Origin: JANXQG01 sp963780045
GTDB lineage: Bacteria > Planctomycetota > Planctomycetia > Pirellulales > Thermoguttaceae
Assembly (NCBI GenBank): GCA_963780045.1
Contig: CAVZZZ010000001.1
Span: 62,001-126,000, forward strand
Reading direction: 5' to 3'
Length of the DNA stretch: 64,000 nucleotides
This document shows, piece by piece, positions 9,098 to 17,880 of this stretch; position 1 is the stretch's first letter, and the number at the start of each line of letters is the position of its first letter. The notes under the pieces are model-generated. The model had not been told where the DNA came from. It searched no databases and saw only the letters and a list, made by a program, of their open reading frames with translations. Both the position numbers and the translations under genes were made by a program.

Positions 9098-10216
9098 CTA
9101 CGGTTTCTTGGCGTCACTTTCCTTCTTCCCGGCCGGGTCCGGCTTCTTCTCGCCCGGCTCAGACTGCCTCTCTATTTCCACGTGCGTATTCCGCAAGGCG
9201 TATGTAAGCGTGACGACGAGCGGCTCCTGGTCTTCCGCCTTAAAGACGATGACCTGTTTGACCTCGTTGGGCGGAATGTCCTGCTCCGCCGCGAAGCCGA
9301 GGTCCGCCATCGCGGCGCGATAGTAATCGGCCACCGCCTGCAGGTCGCGTGGAACGCTGCACTGCATTACGCAGGCGGAGTCGTCGAACTCGACGTCGGC
9401 CGCATCGGACGGTGCGGGCAATTGATGGCCGATGGCGCCGATAAAGTAGTTGACCCGCGACCGCACTTTCTTTTCGCCCGTTGGAGCGGCACTTACCAGC
9501 ACGCGCAGCGAGTTGCCGTATTTGCGGTATTCGTCGCGGACAAAGTTGGGCGAATCGGCTTTAATCTCGTAGGGCTTGCCGTACGCCTGCCAGCCGCCGT
9601 GCAGCAGGACGTTCCGCACGGACGAAGCCGTGTCCGCGACCTTCATGTCGGTAAAGTAGACCGTGGAGAGCCGGCTGCTGTAGCCCTTTTCGGCGCCGGG
9701 CAGTTCCGGCAACTTGCTACTGTCGCAGGCGCCTAGATTGCCGATGGAGAGCAGCTTGTCGTCCTTTTGCGGCGCCTTGGCGCCTTTGGCCGTGTTGGGA
9801 ATAAGGGAAAGAAAGATCGCGTCGTTGCCTTTTTGGAAAAGCGCCGACGCCGATTCGTCTTCCGCCCGGTCGTCGGCAGGCGCCGCGGAAGGTTTCCAGC
9901 CGAGCTTTTCCAGGGCCGCGCGATAATGCGCGACGATCGTCGCCGTCTTGCCGCTGACGGCGCCTTCCAGCCGATCGGCCGTGCGAATGATAAACTTCGT
10001 TCCCTCGAGCTGCGGCAGCGAACGGAGGTCAATGGCGCGGGGCTGGCGCGGCTTGGGCGGCGCGGCGCTCGGAGCCGAAGCCTTCTGGCCCGATGCGTTC
10101 GCTTCGTCGCCGCTGTCAGTGCCGCGGTTGGCCGGTTGCCCGCCACAGCCGCTTAATATCGCGACGCCGAAGAAGACCGCGAAAAGCGAGAGCGAGCATC
10201 TGCGAGTTCTCGGCAC
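9098..10216 (-). CDS. Hypothetical lipoprotein
   Basis: About 372 residues with a basic start (PRTRRCSLSLFAVFFGVAIL) and lipobox LSGC, so predicted to be lipid-anchored. A Pro/Ala/Ser-rich linker leads to two repeats of a small alpha/beta domain, each with a VAHYRAALEKLGW or VADYYRAAMADLGF helix. That pattern is common in planctomycete lipoproteins of unknown role. A lysine-rich tail ends the protein. GTG 10216 was chosen because AGGAG lies 8 nt upstream; an in-frame ATG at 10249 is the alternative. It converges on the STAS gene with 2 bp between the stops. Confidence 0.65.
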   Translation of the reverse strand: MPRTRRCSLSLFAVFFGVAILSGCGGQPANRGTDSGDEANASGQKASAPSAAPPKPRQPRAIDLRSLPQLEGTKFIIRTADRLEGAVSGKTATIVAHYRAALEKLGWKPSAAPADDRAEDESASALFQKGNDAIFLSLIPNTAKGAKAPQKDDKLLSIGNLGACDSSKLPELPGAEKGYSSRLSTVYFTDMKVADTASSVRNVLLHGGWQAYGKPYEIKADSPNFVRDEYRKYGNSLRVLVSAAPTGEKKVRSRVNYFIGAIGHQLPAPSDAADVEFDDSACVMQCSVPRDLQAVADYYRAAMADLGFAAEQDIPPNEVKQVIVFKAEDQEPLVVTLTYALRNTHVEIERQSEPGEKKPDPAGKKESDAKKP

Positions 10217-10443
10217 CGGTTTTTCTCCTGAAAACAATTCTCCAAACAAGTCTAGTGTCTCTGGAGGGGACGGACAATGCCACAGGGCCGATTGACACTC
10301 AAGCGCCGTCCATTTAATGTAAGCGGAATCGGTGAATCGCCGAATTTGGATCCGAGGGCAAGCATGGTCTCGCCGTCGGCCGCCGGCAGTGTGTGCCTTT
10401 CGTGCTCCGCACGAGGGGCGAGCCCAACCCCGTGCAAACGTAA

Positions 10444-11249
10444 ATGAACACCGGCAAACTCGTCCGCCTCAATCGCATATTCTCTCATCCGTCGGGACGG
10501 CTTTGCTCCGTGGCCGTGGACCATTTTTTGGGATATTCGCATGGACTGCCGCCGGGATTGCGGCACATGGCGAAGACCCTGGCGGCGGTAGCTTCGGCGC
10601 GGCCCGACGCCGTAACGATGCAGAAGGGTTTTGCGGCCTCGGCGTGGCAGCCTTATGCGGGCCGCATTCCCCTGATCGTGCAGAGCACGGCCGCCCGCCC
10701 CGACGATACCGCCCGGCAGCAAATCGCCGACCCGGAGGACGCGGTGCGTCTGGGGGCCGACGGTTTCGCGGTGGCGGCGTTCGTCCGCGGCGCGACGGAA
10801 GCGGACTACGTGCGGACGGTCGCCGATTGCGTGCGCCAGGCGGCCAGGTTCGAGATGCCGGTGATCTGCCACGTCTATCCGCGCGATTCCAGCCTGAATA
10901 TAACCTTCTCGCCGGAAGACATAGCCTGGGCGGTGCGCTGCGCGGTGGAGGTGGGCGTGGATGTCGTGAAGACGCCCTACTGCGGCGACGTGGAGAGCTA
11001 CGCGCAAATCGTCGCCGATTGCCCTGTGCCGATAGTCGCCGCCGGCGGTCCGAAGGCCGACACGCTTCGCGCCGCGCTGGAGATGGCTGCGGCGGTGGTG
11101 CGCAGCGGCGCCGCGGCGCCGTCATCGGCAGGAACATTTGGGGCTTCGAGAATATCGCCGCCGCGGTCCATGCCTTCAAAGCCGTCATCCACGACGGCCA
11201 GAGCGCCGATGCGGCCCTTCGGCAGATGGAGACAGCTCAAGCGACCTAA
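10444..11249 (+). CDS. Class I (DhnA/LsrF-like) aldolase, frameshifted
   Basis: About 268-residue TIM barrel related to class I fructose-bisphosphate/LsrF-type aldolases. SVAVDHFLGYSHGLPPGL matches the N-terminal active-site strand; VDVVKTPYCGD carries the likely Schiff-base lysine; IGRNIWGFENIAAAVHAF is the C-terminal phosphate-binding strand. The frame breaks at 11115-11118: one more G in the GG pair restores GAAGAVIGRNIWG, and the true stop is then 11249. Without correction the frame would run on into the downstream antitoxin gene and create a false fusion. The substrate is unknown. Confidence 0.75.
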
Positions 11250-11319
11250 GGGCGGGCTTGATGCTTTCGCCGCGCCAAGGAGTATAATTCACCTAACGAC
11301 ATTTCGAGGAAATGAGCAT

Positions 11320-11577
11320 ATGACGATCCAGCTTACCGAGGAGCAATGGGCCGACGTTCAACGCGGGGAGACGCCGGTTAGGGCCGTCGATCCCGCGCAG
11401 AACGCGACCTTTGTCTTGGTGCGCGCCGACGTGTACGACCGCTTCAAGTCGTTGTTTGAGGATGATCCTGTGACCGAGCAGGAGCGTCTGTTTCAACTCC
11501 AGCAATTCTGCAAGCGTGCCGGCTGGGACGACCCCGAAATGGACGTCTACGACGATCTCGACCCTCGCCGCAAATGA
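11320..11577 (+). CDS. Antitoxin-like partner of a MazF/PemK toxin
   Basis: An 85-residue acidic protein, MTIQLTEEQWADVQRGE at its start and MDVYDDLDPRRK at its end. The stop overlaps the toxin's first ATG codons. It has the size, acidity and position of a type II antitoxin; the C-terminal half would bind the toxin. The real start is ATG 11320, preceded by AGGAAATGAGC. A long frame from upstream reaches it only because of the frameshift in the aldolase gene. Confidence 0.65.
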   Translation: MTIQLTEEQWADVQRGETPVRAVDPAQNATFVLVRADVYDRFKSLFEDDPVTEQERLFQLQQFCKRAGWDDPEMDVYDDLDPRRK

Positions 11578-11930
11578 TGAGTGTCTCCCGCGGCGACATC
11601 GTGCTGGTCGATTATCCCTTCAGCGATCGAACCGGCAGCAAGGTCCGTCCCGCGCTCGTCGTGCAGGCGGACACATTGAATCGCCGAATCACCGATACGA
11701 TTCTGGCAGCCGTGAGCCGCTCGACGCACCGCGCGTCGCCCACGCAGTTGTTCATCGACATCTCGACGCCTGAGGGCAGCGGGACCGGGCTTCGGCAGGA
11801 CTCGATGATTCAAATCGAGAATCTGCTGACGTACGACCAGCGGCTGGTTATAGCGAAAATCGGAAATCTCGCGCCATCACTCTTGCCGCGAATACAAGCC
11901 TGCCTCAAAGCAGCACTGGATTTGACGTGA
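11574..11930 (+). CDS. MazF/PemK family toxin (endoribonuclease)
   Basis: 118 residues with the PemK/MazF hallmarks: SRGDIVLVDYPFSDRTGSKV, RPALVVQ, and the later GSGTGLRQDSMIQIENL strand. Members cleave mRNA, often at short sequence motifs, and are neutralised by a co-encoded antitoxin. The gene overlaps its antitoxin by 4 bp, the usual antitoxin-first order. ATG 11574 or 11577 could initiate. Confidence 0.85.
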   Translation: MMSVSRGDIVLVDYPFSDRTGSKVRPALVVQADTLNRRITDTILAAVSRSTHRASPTQLFIDISTPEGSGTGLRQDSMIQIENLLTYDQRLVIAKIGNLAPSLLPRIQACLKAALDLT

Positions 11931-11984
11931 GAGCCCCTTCGATGCTTTGCGATAGATTGCATCCCACGAAATACGAGGCAGCCA

Positions 11985-12875
11985 ATGCGCCAGTCGGAAA
12001 TATCTTCCGCCGATGAATATCATCAGGTCTTACATGGCATCTTCGCCATGCTCCTCAAGGGTTTTGCCATTCATGCGGCTCGATGCTCGGCTCCGCTCGA
12101 CCCCCGCGAATCCCGCATTAAGACCCTACTCGACGGCTTCAGGGTAGTCCGGGAGCGGGCTGAGTCGACAGCAAACGCCGTTGCGGTCGTGAATCACCAG
12201 GCGTTCCGTATTCTTCTCGCAGGCTACAGCGATGCGGTTGAGGCCTATCGCCAGAAGCAAGAAGAGCATGCGGACGATTTCAATCTGCTAGCGGTGATGC
12301 GACTAACCGGAAAGGAAATCCGTCACAGCATGGTTCTTGCGTGGCTGCTCGATCACGACATGCGGAAACTTGGCACCCACGCTCAAGGGACGTTGGGGTT
12401 CCGGCTGTTCCTTAAGCAATTCGGTCTGCCGGCGCATTACGCCAACTGCAAGTATTGGGTGAGCCGCGAAGAACGCGGTCAGGATTCGATCATTGACATC
12501 GAAGTGGGTAGTCGTGGACGGTTTTTGATCCATATCGAGAACAAGATTTGGGCGTCGGAGGGTGCTGATCAGACTGACCGCGAGTGGGCAGACTTGCAGC
12601 GGCGGGCAAAGGAACTTGGCATCGATGCCAGGGCTGACAGCGCTCCGGTCCACGCGATGTTTTTGACCCCGCACGGCACCAAAGCAGCCAATAGAAACTT
12701 TGTTAGCATTTCATGGGGCCGGGTGATTCGGGTATTGGAAGCGTTCGCCAACCAGGCGAAACCAACCGACGTGAAGTTGTTTGCTGCGCACTATGCACGA
12801 GCATTGCGGCGGTTCATTGTAACCCAGGACTTCGGAGAGGAAGAACATGGCGAAGGAACTGATGAACGAGGCTGA
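11985..12875 (+). CDS. PD-(D/E)XK nuclease superfamily protein (PDDEXK_4 type)
   Basis: 296 residues. The core reads EIRHSMVLAWLLDHDM (residues 111-126), then SIIDIEV (168-174) and HIENKIWASEGADQTD (183-198). These supply the helix, the aspartate and the E-x-K of a PD-(D/E)XK nuclease fold of the PDDEXK_4 kind. Such proteins are often in defence islands or are orphan nucleases. It overlaps the next gene by 29 bp and follows a MazF module. The nuclease residues look intact, so it is probably active. The target is unknown. Confidence 0.7.
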   Translation: MRQSEISSADEYHQVLHGIFAMLLKGFAIHAARCSAPLDPRESRIKTLLDGFRVVRERAESTANAVAVVNHQAFRILLAGYSDAVEAYRQKQEEHADDFNLLAVMRLTGKEIRHSMVLAWLLDHDMRKLGTHAQGTLGFRLFLKQFGLPAHYANCKYWVSREERGQDSIIDIEVGSRGRFLIHIENKIWASEGADQTDREWADLQRRAKELGIDARADSAPVHAMFLTPHGTKAANRNFVSISWGRVIRVLEAFANQAKPTDVKLFAAHYARALRRFIVTQDFGEEEHGEGTDERG

Positions 12876-13476
12876 GCGTTTCCTGCTCAAGCATTGGGAA
12901 GAATCCCGCTTGCTCGAAGAGTCGATGGATGGGGTGCGTACGAAGTACAAGGAAGTTTTCGAGCGGATCATTGAGGCAGTAAGGGAAGCTCATCCAGAGC
13001 TTGATAGCAGCAAAGTGTACGTAACGCAGTTTTGGGGGACGGGTTCAATCCGAGTCGGAAGAAGGTCCTGGCCCGGCGGGGATAGTGACAGGCCACCGGG
13101 ATTTTGGATTTGGAATCTGCGCCTGGAAATGCTTGCATCCGAAGATTCCGACCAGCCGAGCGTGAACATTTATTTTAGCGACAAAGCTGCGAAGAAGTGC
13201 CATTTGGATATAGCGGCCGCGAAAGCTGAATTGTCCGCAGAAGCCCAGAAGCTCCTCAGCCCTGAGGAATTCGAGGGAACGGGGAAGGGAGATTCAGACG
13301 ATACACTGCTCAGACTCGCGGCGCCGACAAAGGCGGAATTGCTCGAACTGCTCGCGGATGGCGACGGACAGAAGTTCGTGGAGCGATTCGTGTCACTGTT
13401 CGACCTGATGGCTCGCTTCGTGCCGACGCTGGATAAGCTTTTCAAGACAGCCTCAGCAGCAAACCAAGCCGATTGA
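12847..13476 (+). CDS. Hypothetical partner of the PD-(D/E)XK protein
   Basis: A 209-residue protein starting 29 bp inside the nuclease gene, so the two are translationally coupled. The N-terminus is a charged helix (NEAERFLLKHWEESRLLEES). A middle beta-rich part includes WGTGSIRVGRRSWPGGDSD and FWIWNLRLEML; the C-terminus is helical (FVERFVSLFDLMARFVPTLDKL). No known catalytic motif is visible and I do not recognise the family. The coupling suggests a two-gene nuclease system, with this protein as inhibitor, targeting subunit or substrate. Confidence 0.6.
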   Translation: MAKELMNEAERFLLKHWEESRLLEESMDGVRTKYKEVFERIIEAVREAHPELDSSKVYVTQFWGTGSIRVGRRSWPGGDSDRPPGFWIWNLRLEMLASEDSDQPSVNIYFSDKAAKKCHLDIAAAKAELSAEAQKLLSPEEFEGTGKGDSDDTLLRLAAPTKAELLELLADGDGQKFVERFVSLFDLMARFVPTLDKLFKTASAANQAD

Positions 13477-13865
13477 CGCCACAAGCTCATGAAGTCGAAA
13501 CCCCTTGCCACGCCAAGCATCAAGCCGTCTTCCAGCCGGTGAATCCGGGAACCAAGGGCGCCAGCGCGTTTGCGACAATCGCGGGCCGCCTGCCGAAGCC
13601 GCTTTGGCAAGAGTAATAAAAAGGGGAATAAAGGTGACGGACACCAGATTTGGGCATCATGGGTTGTTTGATCGCCCGAGTCTATCTATCATTCCCAGAT
13701 ATGGCGACAATCAACACCTGCCGCGGGGCGTCAGCTTTCTGTCTTGCCGCACAAGCGCATATGCCCCGGCGAACCGACGCCGTGGAAGCGGGCGCAAAAC
13801 AACCAAAAACGCAAACAAGGGGGGAAGCGATTTCCAGTCCCTCTCTTATTGCATAGAATGAGTAC
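13477..13865. other. Intergenic stretch without a supported gene
   Basis: About 390 bp between two small-gene modules. Short open frames exist on both strands but none has a ribosome site or recognisable protein. A fragment around 13618-13655 (aaaggtgacggacacc) looks like a dispersed repeat piece rather than coding DNA. Confidence 0.5.
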
Positions 13866-14277
13866 ATGCCACTGACAATCGATATCACGCACGAACTGGA
13901 GTCTCAAGTCCGTCAACGCGCCTGCGCAACAAGGACTCGACGTGACCGAGTACGTCAGCCGCACTCTCCGAGAACACCTGCGCGGGGCGGAGCCCTCCGA
14001 TAATCGACACCTTTCTGCTGAAGAGTCCCGGCTCTTGCAGGAAATCAACCTCGGATTGCCGGATGCGACCTGGCATCGATACCGAGAACTCCTCCCTAAG
14101 CGCAGCGCAGAGACGCTAACGGCGTCGGAACATGCGGAGTTGATCGCCATCTCGGATCAGATCGAAGAATTGGACGCTCGCCGGGCGGAGCGGTTGGTGG
14201 AACTGGCCCGAGTCCGCCAGACGTCGGTGGCCGCCCTCATGGAGCAACTAGGGATCAAGGCCCAACCCTATGCCTGA
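13866..14277 (+). CDS. Antitoxin-like protein upstream of an HNH gene, frameshifted
   Basis: About 136 residues if read across a shift near 13915-13925 (MPLTIDITHELESQVRQ continuing as AQQGLDVTEYVSRTLREHL). The start resembles the N-terminal strand-helix of small antitoxins. The rest is helical (LLQEINLGLPDATWHRYREL, ELIAISDQIEELDARRAERL). It overlaps the HNH gene by 8 bp, the order and spacing of a two-gene module. If the frameshift were real, only the C-terminal part from about 13942 would be made. Confidence 0.6.
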
Positions 14278-14704
14278 AGGCCGCGTCAGCGAGGCGAACA
14301 AGCGGGTTGTGGCGGAGCGCGCGGGCGGATGCTGTGAATACTGCCGCTCGCAGGCGCGGTTTTCCTCCGATTCGTTCTCGATCGAGCACATCGCGCCGCG
14401 AGTCCGCGGCGGGAACTCCGATCCAACCAACCTGGCTTTGTCGTGCCAAGGGTGCAATAACCGCAAATTCATTGCCACCGAGGCGATTGACCCATCCACC
14501 GGCGAGTTGGCGCCGCTCTACAATCCGCGTGAGCTCCGCTGGAGCGAGCATTTTGCCTGGAATGAAGACTTTACGGTACTGGTCGGCATGACGCCGACTG
14601 GACGCGCAACAGTCGTGAAACTCGCATTGAATCGGGCGGCTGTCGTCAATCTGCGGCGCGTGCTGCGCGCCGCAGGTGAACATCCCCCGCTCTCCCCCGG
14701 CTAA
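14270..14704 (+). CDS. HNH endonuclease
   Basis: 144 residues with a compact HNH/zinc-finger nuclease: CCEYCRSQ supplies the first cysteine pair, SIEHIAPRVRGG the catalytic His, GNSDPTNLALSCQGCNNRK the Asn, the second cysteine pair and the final helix. It overlaps the antitoxin-like gene, making a coupled pair that is repeated in many cyanobacteria and planctomycetes. It could act as a toxin-like nuclease or an orphan homing-type enzyme. Confidence 0.8.
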   Translation: MPEGRVSEANKRVVAERAGGCCEYCRSQARFSSDSFSIEHIAPRVRGGNSDPTNLALSCQGCNNRKFIATEAIDPSTGELAPLYNPRELRWSEHFAWNEDFTVLVGMTPTGRATVVKLALNRAAVVNLRRVLRAAGEHPPLSPG

Positions 14705-14763
14705 TCGAGTCTTGCGAAGACGGGATTGACGGATAAAATGGGCGGCAACAAAGGGACCAAACT

Positions 14764-15765
14764 ATGACGCGACCAATTACTTTATGTGCCGGCCAATGGG
14801 CCGACCTGCCGCTGGAAACCTTGGCCGCGAAGGCCCGTGATTTCGGCTTCGACGGCCTTGAGCTCTGCTGCAACGGCGACCACTTCAACGTTGCCAAGGC
14901 GATGTCCGATGCCGGCTATTGCGAGGGGCAGCGGCAGAAGCTGGCCAAGTACGGCTTGCGGATGTTCTCGCTCAGCAATCACCTCGTTGGCCAGGCTATT
15001 CTGGACCCGGTCGATTTGCGGCACAAGGCGATCCTGCCGGACCACGTCTGGGGCGACGGCGATCCGGAAGGCGTGAGCGCCAGGGCCGCCGAGGAACTGA
15101 AGAACACCGCTCGGGCGGCGAAGAAGTTGGGCCTGCATGTCGTCAACGGCTTCACCGGTTCGAGCATTTGGCACTTGCTCTACTCGTTCCCGCCCGTGCC
15201 GCCGGCCATGATCGACGCCGGGTTCGCGCTGCTGGCCGAGCGGTTTCATCCGATCCTCGATGTTTTCGCCGAGTGTGACGTGAAGTTCGGATTGGAGGTC
15301 CATCCGACGGAGATCGCCTTTGACATCCACACCGCCCAGCGGGCGCTGGCCGCGCTGGACAACCGCCCGGAGTTCGGTTTCAATTTCGATCCCAGCCACC
15401 TGATCTGGCAAGGCATCGATCCGGCCAAGTTTATCCGCACGTTCCCCGACCGCATCTACCACGTTCACATGAAGGACGCGCGGGTGACGCTGGACGGCAT
15501 CAACGGCATCCTGGCCAGCCACTTGAATTTCGGCAACCCGCGCCGCGGCTGGGATTTCCGCTCGCCGGGCCGCGGCGGCGTCGATTTCGAGTCCGTCATC
15601 CGCGCCCTAAACGACATCGGTTACGACGGCCCGTTGTCCGTCGAGTGGGAAGACAGCGGCATGGAGCGGGAACACGGCGCGCGCGAGGCCTGCGCGTTCG
15701 TCCGTCGGTTGGACTTCGAGCCCAGCCGCGTCGCCTTCGACTCGGCGTTCGACAGAAAGGGATGA
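14764..15765 (+). CDS. Sugar phosphate isomerase/epimerase (TIM barrel)
   Basis: 333 residues of the xylose-isomerase-like/AP endonuclease 2 barrel family. Strands carry DGLELCCNGDHFN, GLEVHPTEIAFD, FNFDPSHLIWQG, YHVHMKDARV and LSVEWEDSGMEREHG, which provide the usual Glu, His, Asp metal ligands. Enzymes of this type interconvert sugars, sugar phosphates or inositols. It begins a four-gene carbohydrate cluster, which suggests use of an unusual sugar or sugar acid. There is no signal peptide, so it is cytoplasmic. Confidence 0.8.
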   Translation: MTRPITLCAGQWADLPLETLAAKARDFGFDGLELCCNGDHFNVAKAMSDAGYCEGQRQKLAKYGLRMFSLSNHLVGQAILDPVDLRHKAILPDHVWGDGDPEGVSARAAEELKNTARAAKKLGLHVVNGFTGSSIWHLLYSFPPVPPAMIDAGFALLAERFHPILDVFAECDVKFGLEVHPTEIAFDIHTAQRALAALDNRPEFGFNFDPSHLIWQGIDPAKFIRTFPDRIYHVHMKDARVTLDGINGILASHLNFGNPRRGWDFRSPGRGGVDFESVIRALNDIGYDGPLSVEWEDSGMEREHGAREACAFVRRLDFEPSRVAFDSAFDRKG

Positions 15766-15816
15766 AGGAAGAGGGATGAGAGATGATCGCTCATCCCTCA
15801 TCTTTCATCTCTCACC
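15766..15816. repeat. REP-like element, family A
   Basis: Directly follows the TGA of the isomerase gene. The inverted repeat of gagggatgagagatga with tcatccctcatctttcatct forms a hairpin. Copies of the ggatgagggatga theme recur at 32743-32771 and 59424-59476. Confidence 0.6.
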
Positions 15817-15837
15817 CGCACTTAAGGGAGCTTGCCA

Positions 15838-17193
15838 ATGAATTCCGATCACCATGCACTGGCGCAAGAACTGGAAGCGGGACTGGCCGAGCTGCCGATG
15901 TTCGATGCCCACTCGCACCTCGTGGGCAACCACCTCGGCGCCCGCGGCCTGCATGACATCCTGCTCTATCACATGGTCGTCAGCGACCTCTACGCGGCCG
16001 GATGCCCAAGCGGCGCACGACTGACCCAGTATCCAGGATGGCCGAGCGACGAAGAAGCGCGCCAGCGGCTCACCGAAGCGATTCCCTATCTTCGCGATAC
16101 GCGGAACACCGCCTGTTCCTGGGGCCTGCGTTTGATCTTTCAAGACCTCTACGGCTGGCGCGAGCCGATTACTTTGGATAATTGGCGGCGGTTGGACGGC
16201 ATGATTCGGGAACGCGCCGGCGACCGCGGCTGGTGGTACTCGGTCTTGGACCGGCTCAACATCCAACGGACGTGTGCCGAGAGCGCCCGCCGCGAGAACG
16301 GCGAGGACGATGCCCGGCTGCAGTATTCGATCGAGTGGTGCTTCTTCACGCGCTCGCAATGGGGCGAGTTCGACACGGCGCTTTATGAATTGGAGCGGGC
16401 ATGGGGCCGCAAGCCCGAGTCCGCCACGCCCATCGGCGGCGGCCAGCGCCCGCCCACGGACCGCACGATCCGAAGCTTGGACGACGTTCATGCGGCCGTA
16501 AAGCACTACGTCGACCACATCCCTTACGAGCTGGTGATCTCCACGGCCGCCGGCGTCTCCACCGAGATCGATTTCCATGACGTCAGCGACGCCGAAATGT
16601 CGGCCGCCTTGGCGCGACGGACACAAGCCGGCCCGGCCGAACGCGACACCTACGCTTCGTACATCAACGAGGCCTTCTTGACCGGCCTGGAAAAGCACGC
16701 CGACACGATCGTCTACCAGTTCAGCCTCGGCGCCGAGCCTTTGCCCTACGAGACGGGCAGCCGCCTTTCGCAGCGGACTATCGGGCAGTTGGCGGAAATG
16801 ATCGCCCGGCACCCGCGGCTGCGTTTCCAGTGCTTTGTCTCCAGCCGTCACGCCAACCAGTCGCTGTGTACGCTGGCGCGCGAGCTGCCCAATTTCAGCT
16901 TGGCCGGCTATTGGTGGCACAATTTTTTTCCCGACATAATCCGGCAGGTCATTGCCGAGCGGTTGGACATGTTGCCCGTCAACAAGCAAGTGGGATTCTT
17001 TTCCGACGCCTATTGCGTGGAATGGGCCTACGGGAAAGCCCTGCTCGTGCGAAAACAAATGGCGCAAGTGCTGGCCGACAAGGTCCGGCAAGGCCAATAC
17101 ACTCGCGACGATGCCCTGGCGATCGCCAAGGCCATCTTCTACGAGTCGCCGCAGACCTTGCTGGGCATGGTTTCGAAGGCGGCCTCGTCGTAG
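15838..17193 (+). CDS. Glucuronate isomerase-like amidohydrolase
   Basis: 451 residues of the UxaC-like branch of the amidohydrolase fold. FDAHSHLVGNHLG supplies the metal-binding HxH near the N-terminus; LAGYWWHNFFPDII and VGFFSDAYCVEWAYGK are the C-terminal active-site strands seen in uronate isomerase relatives. In this family aldose/ketose isomerisation of uronic acids occurs without hydrolysis. ATG 15838 follows AAGGGA. With the barrel isomerase, SIS protein and kinase around it, the cluster looks like a catabolic route for a uronate-like sugar; the actual substrate is inferred. The stop codon lies in a REP-like element. Confidence 0.7.
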   Translation: MNSDHHALAQELEAGLAELPMFDAHSHLVGNHLGARGLHDILLYHMVVSDLYAAGCPSGARLTQYPGWPSDEEARQRLTEAIPYLRDTRNTACSWGLRLIFQDLYGWREPITLDNWRRLDGMIRERAGDRGWWYSVLDRLNIQRTCAESARRENGEDDARLQYSIEWCFFTRSQWGEFDTALYELERAWGRKPESATPIGGGQRPPTDRTIRSLDDVHAAVKHYVDHIPYELVISTAAGVSTEIDFHDVSDAEMSAALARRTQAGPAERDTYASYINEAFLTGLEKHADTIVYQFSLGAEPLPYETGSRLSQRTIGQLAEMIARHPRLRFQCFVSSRHANQSLCTLARELPNFSLAGYWWHNFFPDIIRQVIAERLDMLPVNKQVGFFSDAYCVEWAYGKALLVRKQMAQVLADKVRQGQYTRDDALAIAKAIFYESPQTLLGMVSKAASS

Positions 17194-17252
17194 GGCAGAT
17201 TGCTAATCCGCGATATTAAATTGAGACGGATTGGCAATCCGTCCTACAAATG
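17191..17252. repeat. REP-like element, family C
   Basis: Inverted arms tagggcagattgctaatccg and cggattggcaatccgtccta around a short AT-rich loop. The first three bases are the TAG stop of the glucuronate-isomerase-like gene. It is related to the element at 8097-8190. Confidence 0.75.
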
Positions 17253-17263
17253 GCCAAGAAAAA

Positions 17264-17855
17264 ATGACTGAAGCCGCGCGTTGCAGAATTCCTCGACCAG
17301 ACTGCGGCCCTGCTGGGGCAGCTCGACCGGACCGCAATTGTAGGGGCAAGCGAGTTGTTGTTGGACTGTTATCGCCGCCGCGCGCGGGTCTTCACGGCAG
17401 GCAACGGCGGCTCCGCCTCCACGGCGCAGCACTTCGCCTGCGACCTGGCGAAGTTCGTGATTCCCGACGGCGCGCGGCCGTTCGACGTCCGCTGCCTGAC
17501 CGACAACGTGCCGCTCTACACCGCCTGGGCAAACGACGAGCCCCGCGAGGATGTCTTCGTCAACCAGTTGCGCGGACTCTTGCAGCCGGACGACGTGCTG
17601 GTCCTTGTCTCGGTCCACGGCGGCCAGGGGTTTTCCGCCGACTTGGTCCGGGCAGTGCGATACGCCAACGAGGTCCACGCGCGCTCGATCTCCCTGGTCG
17701 GATTCGACGGCGGATTACTGCATAAGGAATCGACGTGTTCCATCCTTGTGCCGGTGGAATCAACGCCGCAAACCGAGGCAATTCACGTCGTCATCCAGCA
17801 CCTGCTCATGCATCTGCTGAAACGTGAATTGGCCGACGGCGCGGGCTCTTCGTAG
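17264..17855 (+). CDS. SIS-domain phosphosugar isomerase (phosphoheptose isomerase-like), frameshifted start
   Basis: About 195 residues of the GmhA/DiaA-like SIS family. VFTAGNGGSASTAQHFACDL is the phosphosugar-binding signature and SVHGGQGFSADLVRAV the second SIS loop. The homology starts at VAEFLDQTAALLGQL (about 17280). The only good ATG, 17264, is one frame away, so a one-base shift near 17272-17280 is likely; otherwise translation would have to use a CTG at 17269. It is probably cytoplasmic and cooperates with the PfkB kinase that begins 25 bp downstream. Confidence 0.8.
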
Positions 17856-17880
17856 CACTCCGGACGCATGGGGCGACGCT

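Noticed and set aside
10332..11249. Long frame overlapping the aldolase gene
   Set aside because: Only its last 45 codons are real, and they are the frameshifted end of the aldolase; the rest is a shadow.
13505..13861. 118-codon open frame
   Set aside because: No ribosome site or recognisable protein; it spans a repeat-like fragment.
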